NCBI GenBank assembly: GCA_947167515.1
Contig: CAMVIM010000002.1
Span: 62,001-126,000 of the forward strand
From: an uncultured Prevotellaceae bacterium
Lineage (GTDB): Bacteria; Bacteroidota; Bacteroidia; Bacteroidales; Bacteroidaceae
Length of the DNA stretch: 64,000 nt
Reading direction: 5' to 3'
This document shows positions 1 to 7,384 of this stretch, one piece after another (the stretch's first letter is position 1; every line of letters begins with the position of its first letter). The notes under the pieces were generated by a model. It was given only the letters and a program-made list of their open reading frames with translations. It was not told where the DNA came from and did not search any database. The position numbers and the translations under genes were made by a program.

Positions 1-711
1 CAGAAGGCTCTGGCGCAGTTCCAGTTTATCCACCATTGCATTTTCCTGTCCCAGCACCTTGATGACCATCTTGTGCTGGATGCTCTCCTGAATGATGGAC
101 TGAATGGCGGAATTGCTGTCCTTGATGGTGCGCACAATCCGCCGCATCCTCTTGAAATAGAGGCGAGAAAGCACCACGAAGAGGGGGGACGTGACGATGA
201 CGATGATGGCGAGAGTGCGGTCCATCACATAGAGGTAGATGAACGAGGCGAGAAACTGAGCGATGACCACCACGGTGGTGGGCAGCACGTCGGTCATCAA
301 GTCCACAATGTCCCCCACATCGCCGAAGAGGCGGTTGATGACATCGCCGCTGTGGAACTTCTCGATGCCATGCCACTTGCCTTTGATGAGCTGGCGGAAG
401 AAGAACTGCTGCATCATGTTCTGTGTCTTCACGCCCAGCACAGCCGAAATCCAGGTGGAGAAAATGTGCATGAGCAGTTCGCACAGGAACACACTGCCCA
501 ATAGCACCGCCGTCCAGATGATGCTTCCCTCCTTGGCATGAGTGGCAATGTCGGTGATAGAGCGGATGGTATCGACGCTCAGCAGTCCCAGTCCCACCAG
601 CGAGAGACCGATGAGCATATTCAGTAGGGCTTGCAGTCGGCAGTTCTTATGGTGTTGCCAAAGCCATGCTGCGATTTCTTTGGTTGAGTATTTTGTCTTG
701 TTCAGTTGCAT
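1..711 (-). CDS. ABC exporter, N-terminal membrane half (runs off the window)
   Basis: The first 237 codons are present and the gene continues past base 1. The visible part starts MQLNKTKYSTKE and is an ABC transporter type 1 membrane domain: a first membrane segment near residues 35-50, a second near 60-80, then the cytoplasmic loop 'GDVINRLFGDVGDIVDLMTDVLP', typical of exporter half-transporters, followed by two more hydrophobic segments (about 140-160 and 165-180). The nucleotide-binding domain would lie outside the window, so the substrate cannot be inferred. It lies 253 bases downstream of nadK on the same strand, and a repeat element occupies the gap, so joint transcription is doubtful. 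The family is clear from the loop signature; MsbA-like versus bacteriocin-type exporter cannot be decided. Confidence 0.8.
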   Translation of the reverse strand, partial: MQLNKTKYSTKEIAAWLWQHHKNCRLQALLNMLIGLSLVGLGLLSVDTIRSITDIATHAKEGSIIWTAVLLGSVFLCELLMHIFSTWISAVLGVKTQNMMQQFFFRQLIKGKWHGIEKFHSGDVINRLFGDVGDIVDLMTDVLPTTVVVIAQFLASFIYLYVMDRTLAIIVIVTSPLFVVLSRLYFKRMRRIVRTIKDSNSAIQSIIQESIQHKMVIKVLGQENAMVDKLELRQSLL

Positions 712-794
712 GCCGTTTCAGTTCTCTTTTAGTATCTTGAAGGATGGAGAGGAAGTGGCTCCATCGCCATTTTTCGGGTGTTCTCATCATCCCT

Positions 795-895
795 CTTCCA
801 GCACGTTGAAATCGGTGTGACTCAGACCCCTACATGGGGTGTGACTCAGACCTCTATGTGGGGTGTGACTCAGACCGATTTTGGGGTGCTGGAAG
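795..895. repeat. Fold-back element with three 24-base-period units (copy 1)
   Basis: Three copies of GGTGTGACTCAGACC start at 814, 838 and 862, an exact 24-base period (15-base unit plus 9-base spacer). The outer ends are inverted: CTTCCAGCAC with AAATCGG on the left, CCGATTT with GTGCTGGAAG on the right. Related copies lie at 21803-21894 and 59184-59251. It lies between nadK and the ABC exporter gene. Confidence 0.85.
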
Positions 896-964
896 CCCCT
901 TTTTTCAGTCATGGGCAAAGCCCGCTTTTCAGCCCTTCCGTTTCGGGTTTCGCAGTGATGGGTG

Positions 965-1849
965 TCATCCTCTGCTGTCGGCTCCCCACATCATCTTCTT
1001 TCGCAGGGTGGAGAAGAAACTCTGCCCCTGTCGAGTGACCACCCTCACGGTGTAGGGTGCCTTTCTGATGCGGAGGTGAATGTTGTCGGGATAACTCTGG
1101 CTTCGTCCGTCGAGTGAGATGAGGAAACTGTGGCTCCGACTCTCCACACGGAGTGAGATTTCGCTGCTGTCGCATAGAACGATGGGTCGCATGTTGAGGC
1201 TGTGCGGTGCCACAGGTGTGAGGCAGATGGCATCGCCTTGTGGCACGATGATGGGGCCTCCCACACTGAGCGAGTAGGCTGTGCTGCCCGTGGGAGTGCC
1301 CACGATGAGTCCATCGGCTTGGTAAGTGGTCAGGTACTCATCGTCGATGTCTGTATGGATGGAAATCATGGAGGAGATGTCGTGTTTCAGGATGGCAATC
1401 TCGTTCAGTGCATAGGGATAGTCCTTCAGTTCCATCTCGTCGCAGGAGATGGTGAGCACACTGTGCGTCTCCACCCCGAAGTTGCCCTCGTAGATGTCGG
1501 CAATGGTCTCTTCAATATGGTCGGGAGAGAAACTGGCCAGGAAGCCGAGCCTGCCCGTGTTGATGCCAATGATGGGTATCTCCTTGTTGCCCACTCGGCT
1601 TGCCACGTCGAGAAACGTGCCGTCGCCCCCCATGCACACCACATAGTCTGCCGTGAAGTTGTTGTCTTTGACTATCTCACATTCAGGCACATGGATTTTC
1701 AGGTTCTCGCACAAGAACTGATGAAAGGTTTCGGGGATGACCAGTTCCGCCTTCCGTTCGGCTGCAATGGCAAAGAATTTTTGCACGGCAGCACTCTTTC
1801 TCTCCTGATGTATGTTGCCAAAGAGGGCAAACTTCAGCTTTTTAGTCAT
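965..1849 (-). CDS. nadK: NAD kinase
   Basis: Phosphorylates NAD to NADP in the cytoplasm using ATP or polyphosphate. The 294-residue protein has the family hallmarks in order: a substrate-binding GGDGTFLDVA motif near residue 75, NTGRLGFLA near residue 97, the conserved 'YQADGLIVGTPTGSTAYSLSVGGPI' region in the middle, and a late 'ISLDGRSQ' segment. The length is normal. The start MTKKLKFALFGN is the only one that keeps the N-terminal strand. It is divergent from the exbB operon; a -7 box (TATCTTTG) lies on its strand at 1920-1913. In some Bacteroides pdxJ sits between nadK and exbB (from memory); here it is absent. Confidence 0.95.
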   Translation of the reverse strand: MTKKLKFALFGNIHQERKSAAVQKFFAIAAERKAELVIPETFHQFLCENLKIHVPECEIVKDNNFTADYVVCMGGDGTFLDVASRVGNKEIPIIGINTGRLGFLASFSPDHIEETIADIYEGNFGVETHSVLTISCDEMELKDYPYALNEIAILKHDISSMISIHTDIDDEYLTTYQADGLIVGTPTGSTAYSLSVGGPIIVPQGDAICLTPVAPHSLNMRPIVLCDSSEISLRVESRSHSFLISLDGRSQSYPDNIHLRIRKAPYTVRVVTRQGQSFFSTLRKKMMWGADSRG

Positions 1850-1864
1850 ATTTAAGAGTTTTTA

Positions 1865-1897
1865 TTTGTCTGATATTGGTGAAAAACCGTATTTTTG
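1865..1897 (+). promoter_or_regulatory. Promoter of the exbB-exbD-tonB operon
   Basis: TTTG at 1865-1868, then 21 bases, then TATTTTTG at 1890-1897, matching the Bacteroidetes housekeeping promoter. Transcription would start near 1904, giving a leader of about 100 bases before exbB. Confidence 0.6.
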
Positions 1898-1912
1898 CAC
1901 ATGAATCGGTTG

Positions 1913-1920
1913 CAAAGATA
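1913..1920 (-). promoter_or_regulatory. -7 box for nadK
   Basis: TATCTTTG on the minus strand fits the Bacteroidetes TAnnTTTG element, 64 bases upstream of the nadK start. I see no TTTG at the usual 19-21 base spacing, so this is the weaker of the two divergent promoters. Confidence 0.5.
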
Positions 1921-2002
1921 CAGATAATCATTGGTTTTTCGTCTTTGTGACCACAAAAAAGTAATTTCTAATTGATAAATGATACTAATTTACTGAAACA
2001 TT

Positions 2003-2626
2003 ATGGAAGAACTCAGCATTCTTGAACTTGCCTCGAAAGGCGGATGGATCATGATTGTCCTTGCCATCCTCTCACTCGTCGCTGTCTATATCTTTGTGGA
2101 GCGTTTCATCGCCATCCGCAATGCAGGAAAAGACGATAAGCTTTTCATGGATCGTATTCGTGACTATCTCAAGGGTGGCGATGTGAAGTCGGCCATCAAC
2201 TTCTGCCGCAACACCGATACTGCTGCTGCCCGCATGATTGAACGTGGCATCAGCCGCATCGGAAAGCCAGCAGCAGAGATTCAGACTGCCATCGAAAACA
2301 CTGGCAATCTCGAAATTGCCACGATGGAGAAACGTCTGCCCGTCCTCGCTACCATCGCCGGTGGAGCGCCCATGATTGGCTTTCTTGGTACCGTCATTGG
2401 TATGGTCGAAGCCTTCTGGCAGATGAGCAACGCTGGCGGCAACATCGACATCAGCCTCCTCTCGGGTGGCATCTATCAGGCCATGATTACCACTGTGGGC
2501 GGTCTCGCCGTCGGCATCATCGCCCTCTTCGGCTACAACTACCTCGTCGCTAAGATAGACGGTGTGGTCAACGAGATAGAAGCCAAGTCGCTCACATTCA
2601 TGGACATCGTAAGCGAAGGAGAATAA
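2003..2626 (+). CDS. exbB: MotA/TolQ/ExbB proton channel protein
   Basis: Inner-membrane component of the proton-driven motor that energises outer-membrane transport through TonB. The 207-residue protein has a first membrane segment at about residues 14-33 ('WIMIVLAILSLVAVYIFVE'), a cytoplasmic loop, and two C-terminal segments around 115-140 ('MIGFLGTVIGMVEAF') and 160-185 ('MITTVGGLAVGIIALFGYN'), the standard three-segment ExbB layout. exbD follows after 4 bases and tonB overlaps exbD, so the complex is encoded as one unit. The tonB partner points to ExbB rather than MotA or TolQ. Confidence 0.92.
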   Translation: MEELSILELASKGGWIMIVLAILSLVAVYIFVERFIAIRNAGKDDKLFMDRIRDYLKGGDVKSAINFCRNTDTAAARMIERGISRIGKPAAEIQTAIENTGNLEIATMEKRLPVLATIAGGAPMIGFLGTVIGMVEAFWQMSNAGGNIDISLLSGGIYQAMITTVGGLAVGIIALFGYNYLVAKIDGVVNEIEAKSLTFMDIVSEGE

Positions 2627-2630
2627 GCCT

Positions 2631-3044
2631 ATGTTTAAGCGAAGAACCAAAGTCAGTCCGACGTTCAACATGGCGTCCATGACCGACATCATCTTCCTCC
2701 TGCTCATCTTCTTCATGATCACGAGCACAATGGTGTCGCCCAATGCCATCAAGGTGTTGCTGCCACAAGGTAAAAAGCAGACTACCGTCAAAGCAACGGC
2801 ACGAGTAGTCATCGACCAAGACCTCAACCTCTATGCGGCAGCTGGCAACGAAAAGGAGACTCCCGTCACGCTGGAGGAACTTCCTCAAGTGCTTACTGCA
2901 CAAGTCAACGACTCTACCGAACTCTTCGTCTCCCTCTATGCCGATGAAGCCGTTCCCTACCGAAATATAGTTGAAATTCTCAACATCGCCAACGAGAACC
3001 ACTTCAAGATGGTTCTTGCCACGCGACCCCCATCCAGCAAATGA
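2631..3044 (+). CDS. exbD: ExbD/TolR biopolymer transport protein
   Basis: Second motor subunit: one membrane helix near the N-terminus with the conserved proton-carrying aspartate (MASMTDIIFLLLIFFMI, about residues 15-31) and a periplasmic domain after it. The 137-residue length is normal for the family. Its stop overlaps the start of the next gene by four bases (ATGA at 3041-3044), implying translational coupling with the TonB-type protein. Confidence 0.92.
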   Translation: MFKRRTKVSPTFNMASMTDIIFLLLIFFMITSTMVSPNAIKVLLPQGKKQTTVKATARVVIDQDLNLYAAAGNEKETPVTLEELPQVLTAQVNDSTELFVSLYADEAVPYRNIVEILNIANENHFKMVLATRPPSSK

Positions 3045-4039
3045 CAGACGATAAGAAAAAGCATATCAAGGCAGGTCTTGTCACCCTTGTGGTGCATGTT
3101 CTCCTCGTCCTTCTCCTCACCGTCCTTACCCTTTCAGCCGCACAGCCAGACAAGGATAAGGAAGACGGAGTGCCCGTGCTCCTCGGTATGGTCGAAGATG
3201 CGGGTGGTGAAGACTTAGGAGGCCTTCCCACTGAAACCTCTCCTGAAAGCGCTGAGGCTACCGAACCGTCTGAACCCGCCGAGTCTTCCGACCCCATCGA
3301 TCCTGTTCCCGTTGCACCCCCTCCAACTCCGAAACCAGAACCTGCCCCTCAACAGCAGCCCACTCCGAAGCCCCTCATCACACAAGACCAAGAGAAATCC
3401 ATCGCTGCCGAACAGGCCAAGAAGAAAGCTGCTGAGGAAGCCAAAAAGAAAGCCGCTGAAGAGGCTGCCAAGAAGAAGGCTGCAGAAGATGCTAAACGCA
3501 AGGCAGCCGAAGAGGCTGAAAAGAAACGCATAGCTGAAGAGGCGGCTCGCAAAAAAGCTGCTGAAGAAGCGGCTCGCAAGAAAGCGGAGGAAGAGGCTCG
3601 CAAGAAGGCAGAAGCCGAACGAAAAGCCGCAGCAGCAGCTAACAGCCGTGTGGCAGGAGCTTTCGGTAATGCAGGCAACAAAGGCAGTAGTGGCAATACT
3701 ACTGGCAATGGCGCACAAGGTTCCCCTACGGGAAACAGCAACACGGGAGCCACGACAGGAGTAGGCGGGCTTGGTACAGGCACATCGGCAAAAGTGGGCA
3801 ACCGTCTGGTGGTCTATCTTGCCAAACCTAACTATGCCGATCCCAACAGTGAAGGCACCATTGTGGTGTCCATCCAGGTGAGTGCTACAGGCACTGTCAT
3901 CAGTGCCAACGTGACTAGCAGCACCACCTCCTCCGCCGCTCTGAAGAGTGCAGCTCTCGCAGCCGCCAAGCAGTCTAAATTCTCCGAAGGAGACAAGACC
4001 GAAAACGGCACCATCACCTACCGATTCAAACAAAAATAG
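3041..4039 (+). CDS. tonB: TonB/TolA-like energy transducer
   Basis: A 332-residue periplasm-spanning protein. It has a short cytoplasmic N-terminus, one membrane helix at about residues 11-30, a Pro/Glu/Ser-rich stretch (about 60-120), then a long alanine/lysine/glutamate coiled coil (about 125-205, repeats of KKAAEEA type) as in TolA. A Gly/Asn/Thr-rich linker follows, then a compact C-terminal domain ('GTIVVSIQVSATGTVISA') of the TonB fold (about 245-332). It probably links the ExbBD motor to TonB-dependent outer-membrane transporters. The coiled coil makes a TolA-like role possible, but no tolB or pal gene is nearby. Confidence 0.85.
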   Translation: MTDDKKKHIKAGLVTLVVHVLLVLLLTVLTLSAAQPDKDKEDGVPVLLGMVEDAGGEDLGGLPTETSPESAEATEPSEPAESSDPIDPVPVAPPPTPKPEPAPQQQPTPKPLITQDQEKSIAAEQAKKKAAEEAKKKAAEEAAKKKAAEDAKRKAAEEAEKKRIAEEAARKKAAEEAARKKAEEEARKKAEAERKAAAAANSRVAGAFGNAGNKGSSGNTTGNGAQGSPTGNSNTGATTGVGGLGTGTSAKVGNRLVVYLAKPNYADPNSEGTIVVSIQVSATGTVISANVTSSTTSSAALKSAALAAAKQSKFSEGDKTENGTITYRFKQK

Positions 4040-4096
4040 TAAATGCTTAAATGGCTCAATAAATAGTCAATTGTAAATACTTAAATAGTCAATAAA

Positions 4097-4645
4097 ATGA
4101 TATACGCATTTCTCGCAACAGGCTTCGAAGAAGTGGAAGCCCTTGGCCCCATCGACGTGATGCGTCGCGCAGGCCTCACAGTGAAGACCGTGTCCATTAC
4201 TGATGAACTCACCGTTGTGGGTGCTCATGGTGTGGGCATTGTGGCAGACACCATGTTTGCCGACAACGACTACACCGATGCTGACCTCCTCTTTCTCCCA
4301 GGAGGCATGCCAGGTGCAGCCAACCTCGATGCCCACGAAGGCCTCCGCCGTGTCATCCTCGCCCATCACGAAGCAGGCAAGCCCCTCGCCGCCATTTGTG
4401 CTGCTCCGATGGTCTTTGGACATCTCGGTTTGAGTCAGGGAAAGAAGATGACTTGCTATCCAGGCTTCGAGCAGCACCTCACAGGAGCCACCTACACCGC
4501 TGCTCTCGTTCAGCGCGATGGACTCCTCTTCACAGGCAAAGGTCCTGCAGCCGCTCTCGCCCTTGGCTATGCCCTTGTCGAGCACTTCTGCGGCACCGAC
4601 ACCGCCGACCAACTGCGTCAGGGCATGATGTACAACGACCTATGA
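4097..4645 (+). CDS. DJ-1/PfpI family protein
   Basis: A 182-residue cytoplasmic protein of the DJ-1/YajL/ThiJ group. It has the early acidic residue in '[17 protein letters not shown]', the '[11 protein letters not shown]' strand-loop, and the nucleophile-elbow cysteine in AAICAAPM (about residue 99). Family members include glyoxalases and protein or nucleotide deglycases; the older thiazole-biosynthesis label has no basis here. It follows tonB by 57 bases and its stop overlaps the ispD start (ATGA), so it is likely in the same operon. Confidence 0.9.
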   Translation: MIYAFLATGFEEVEALGPIDVMRRAGLTVKTVSITDELTVVGAHGVGIVADTMFADNDYTDADLLFLPGGMPGAANLDAHEGLRRVILAHHEAGKPLAAICAAPMVFGHLGLSQGKKMTCYPGFEQHLTGATYTAALVQRDGLLFTGKGPAAALALGYALVEHFCGTDTADQLRQGMMYNDL

Positions 4646-5322
4646 ATGCCGTCATCATCGTGGCTGGCGGCAAGGGACTGCGCATGGGAGGCGACATCCC
4701 CAAACAGTTCCTGCCCATAGGAGGCAAGCCCATCCTCATGCATACCATCCTGCGTTTCCTTCAGTACGACAAGGAGATGCAGGTGGTGCTCGTTCTGCCC
4801 CATAGTCAGCAAGACTACTGGCACACACTCTGCCAGCAGTACCACTTCACACAGCCCTACACCCTCGCCAACGGAGGCGAAACCCGCTTCCACTCCGTCC
4901 AGAACGGCCTCGCCAAAGTGTCGCCCAGTGCCACTCTTGTAGGCGTACACGATGGAGTGCGCCCCTTCGTCTCTCTTGACACTATCCGTGCCTGCTACGA
5001 TGAGGCAGCCTGTTCCGAAGCCGCCATCCCTGTCACCGAGGTTGTGGAGACCCTTCGGCAGACCTTCTCTGAGGATAGGGGAGAGGGAGGGTCTGTCACT
5101 GTGCCCCGCAGCGGCTACCGCCTTGTTCAGACCCCCCAAGTCTTCTCAGCCCCCCTGTTGCGAACCGCCTACGAACAGCCCTACACCGACTTCTTCACTG
5201 ACGATGCCTCCGTGGTCGAACGCTATGGCCACGCAGTCACCCTCGTCACAGGCAATCGCGAAAACATCAAAATCACCACCCCCTTCGACCTCAAAGTGGC
5301 GGAAGCCCTGCTGGAGGCTTAA
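4642..5322 (+). CDS. ispD: 2-C-methyl-D-erythritol 4-phosphate cytidylyltransferase
   Basis: Third step of the non-mevalonate isoprenoid pathway: joins CTP and MEP to give CDP-methylerythritol. The start at 4642 was chosen because [16 protein letters not shown] begins the nucleotide-binding loop and overlaps the upstream stop by four bases; the open frame extends further 5' but only as a shadow of the DJ-1 gene. Later motifs: '[11 protein letters not shown]', 'VQTPQVF' and a C-terminal '[15 protein letters not shown]'. The segment SEDRGEGGS (about 5068-5094) looks like an in-frame insertion absent from the usual family sequence; it is encoded by G/C-rich DNA with a fold-back ACCTTCTC/GAGAGGG. 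Length 226 residues. Confidence 0.93.
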   Translation: MNAVIIVAGGKGLRMGGDIPKQFLPIGGKPILMHTILRFLQYDKEMQVVLVLPHSQQDYWHTLCQQYHFTQPYTLANGGETRFHSVQNGLAKVSPSATLVGVHDGVRPFVSLDTIRACYDEAACSEAAIPVTEVVETLRQTFSEDRGEGGSVTVPRSGYRLVQTPQVFSAPLLRTAYEQPYTDFFTDDASVVERYGHAVTLVTGNRENIKITTPFDLKVAEALLEA

Positions 5323-5463
5323 CTCTCAACTCTTGACCATTCTGAACAAATAATAATACCCCTTCGTATTGTAAAATGCCGATGAACAGGCTCTCGGAGC
5401 GCATTTGATACATTGTTTCATTAGGTTGATACAACAGTGAAAATTCGCTGCAAAGGAAATGAC

Positions 5464-5471
5464 TACCTTTG
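5464..5471 (+). promoter_or_regulatory. -7 box for the first GH53 gene
   Basis: TACCTTTG, 39 bases before the GH53 start. No TTG or TTTG sits at the usual spacing upstream, which suggests an activator-dependent promoter. Confidence 0.5.
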
Positions 5472-5509
5472 CAGCGTTTGTTGTTTAACAACCTAAATTA
5501 AATCATGTA

Positions 5510-7384
5510 ATGAAAAAGAATCTACTCTTGCTAATGCTTTTATGGCTGTCTTTGGGAACACACGCCATTACTGTAACTGACACTGTTTTTAATCGTAAAG
5601 AACATGAAGAGTTTGCTTTTGGAGCCGATATAAGTTTCGTGCCACAAATGGAAAGCTGGGGCACAAAATGGCTCGATAAAAATGGACAGCAGAAAGATAT
5701 CTTGCAAATTCTGAAAGAACAGGGAATCAACAGCATTCGTCTCCGTGTGTGGACTGTGCCTAATGGTGCCAGCAGTAAACAGGAAGTTGTCAATATGTGC
5801 AAGCGGGCGAAAGCTAAAGGCATGAGTGTGATGATAGATTTTCATTACAGCGACACTTGGGCAGACCCAGGCAGTCAGACAATACCTTCTGCATGGACAG
5901 ACCATAGTGTGGAGGCTCTGTCACAACACGTCTATGACCATACCTACGACGTGCTCTCAGCCATCAAGAATGCAGGGGTTACTCCGAAATGGGTGCAAGT
6001 TGGCAACGAGACGAAGCGAGGAATGTTATATCCTGTGGGCCAAACCAATAAGGGCGGAAGTGTTGCTTTTGCCAAGTTTGTAAAGGCTGGATATGATGCA
6101 GTCAAGGCTGTCGATGAGTCCATGCAAGTCATTGTACACCTGCCTGATGGTCACGACAACTCACTCTATCGGAGCATTTTTGATGGACTGAAAAAGAATG
6201 GGGCAAAGTGGGACATCATAGGCCTGTCCGCTTATCCTCGTTGGTCTCATCTGGATGGTCCCACCATGATTACGAAAGTCATGGCCAACATCAATGACCT
6301 GAAGCAACGCTATGGTACTCCCTGTATGGTGGTCGAGACAGGTCATTATCCCAGCAAGGCTGTTGAAGGCAATCAATACATGGTGGGAGTGATGGACAAG
6401 ATGATCAAGAATGGTGACCTTGGCTGTTTCTATTGGGAACCCGAATCGATGGGCGGTTACGACATGGGTGCTTGGGACGAAGCCACGAAAAAGCCCACCG
6501 TGATGATGGATGCCTTTCTGGGAGTGAAGCATACAGAAGTGTCGTGGATGATGAAGGCAAAGATGAAGTCACCGACAGCAGAGCTGATGGTTCCTGCTGG
6601 CGACCTGTTGTTGGAAACTCGTGTGCAGCATGTTCGCAAAGGTCGCTTGAAGTCTGCAGAGTTCTATCTTGATAAGAAAAAAGTGGGCACCTTCACGGTC
6701 AAAGATCTTGCCAGTGTTGGTACCGTTGAAGTCTTTCCGTGGACGGTAACCAATGCTCCCATTGGCGTTCACACAGCTTCTGCCAAAATCACAGACAACG
6801 TCAAGAACACACAGACAACAGACACCGTCACATTCTTTGTGGGTGAATCAGCCCTCATGGATAGTGGTCAAATAACCGATGCTGGTCAGAGAGGTGGCAC
6901 TGCACGTTGGAACATCAAATTTCCAACTCCAGGCAAATATCGGCTGGCTTTCAAGTATAGTAGTCCAGCCCTCCGTGGTGTAGAGGTGCGCCTCAATGGT
7001 GACAGTATCACCAAAATATATTTTTATAAGGATTCGAATGTTTTTCGGACATTTGATATTGAGGCGAATCAGATGGATAATCAGGAGCTATTGCTTACCG
7101 CAGCTTCTTCAACAGGCTTGCCCGATATTTCTTCACTGCGTATCTTTCCTCTTGAGGGTCAGCCATTGCCTGTTCAAAGCGAAATGACGGGCATCTCCTC
7201 TGCCGCTTCTCATGCGAATGACGATGAGGCCGTGAGTGTGTTCAGCCTGTCAGGTGTCCTGCTCTATCAAACTACCCTGTCTCAATTAGGCATCTCGCTT
7301 GGCGGCAAACCCTCTGCCGTGGTGGTTTTGCCAAACAGTGTTGGAGACACGCCATACATCGTTCGGAAACAGCGGCTGAAATAG
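5510..7384 (+). CDS. GH53 arabinogalactan endo-beta-1,4-galactanase, multidomain
   Basis: Cleaves beta-1,4-galactan in type I arabinogalactan, probably outside the cell. A signal peptide (about 1-19) is followed by the GH53 barrel (about 25-345). The acid/base Glu167 lies in QVGNETKRG and the nucleophile Glu276 in VVETGHY; 'IRLRVWTVPNG' and 'MIDFHYSDTWADPG' are family signatures. After the barrel come an Ig-like module (about 355-445), a carbohydrate-binding-like beta-sandwich (about 450-555) and a tail ('SVFSLSGVLLY...') resembling type IX sorting tails. The last 103 bases overlap convergently with the regulator on the other strand. The second GH53 at 9129 lacks the extra modules, which suggests a surface/periplasm division of labour (inference). 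Confidence 0.92.
   Translation: MKKNLLLLMLLWLSLGTHAITVTDTVFNRKEHEEFAFGADISFVPQMESWGTKWLDKNGQQKDILQILKEQGINSIRLRVWTVPNGASSKQEVVNMCKRAKAKGMSVMIDFHYSDTWADPGSQTIPSAWTDHSVEALSQHVYDHTYDVLSAIKNAGVTPKWVQVGNETKRGMLYPVGQTNKGGSVAFAKFVKAGYDAVKAVDESMQVIVHLPDGHDNSLYRSIFDGLKKNGAKWDIIGLSAYPRWSHLDGPTMITKVMANINDLKQRYGTPCMVVETGHYPSKAVEGNQYMVGVMDKMIKNGDLGCFYWEPESMGGYDMGAWDEATKKPTVMMDAFLGVKHTEVSWMMKAKMKSPTAELMVPAGDLLLETRVQHVRKGRLKSAEFYLDKKKVGTFTVKDLASVGTVEVFPWTVTNAPIGVHTASAKITDNVKNTQTTDTVTFFVGESALMDSGQITDAGQRGGTARWNIKFPTPGKYRLAFKYSSPALRGVEVRLNGDSITKIYFYKDSNVFRTFDIEANQMDNQELLLTAASSTGLPDISSLRIFPLEGQPLPVQSEMTGISSAASHANDDEAVSVFSLSGVLLYQTTLSQLGISLGGKPSAVVVLPNSVGDTPYIVRKQRLK

Noticed and set aside
814-876. CRISPR-like array (15-base repeats, 9-base spacers)
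   Set aside because: Spacers are far too short, the units invert between loci, and there is no cas gene nearby.
1202-1855. 217-codon ORF opposite nadK
   Set aside because: Shadow of the nadK frame: no start signal, and composition follows the codon pattern of the other strand.
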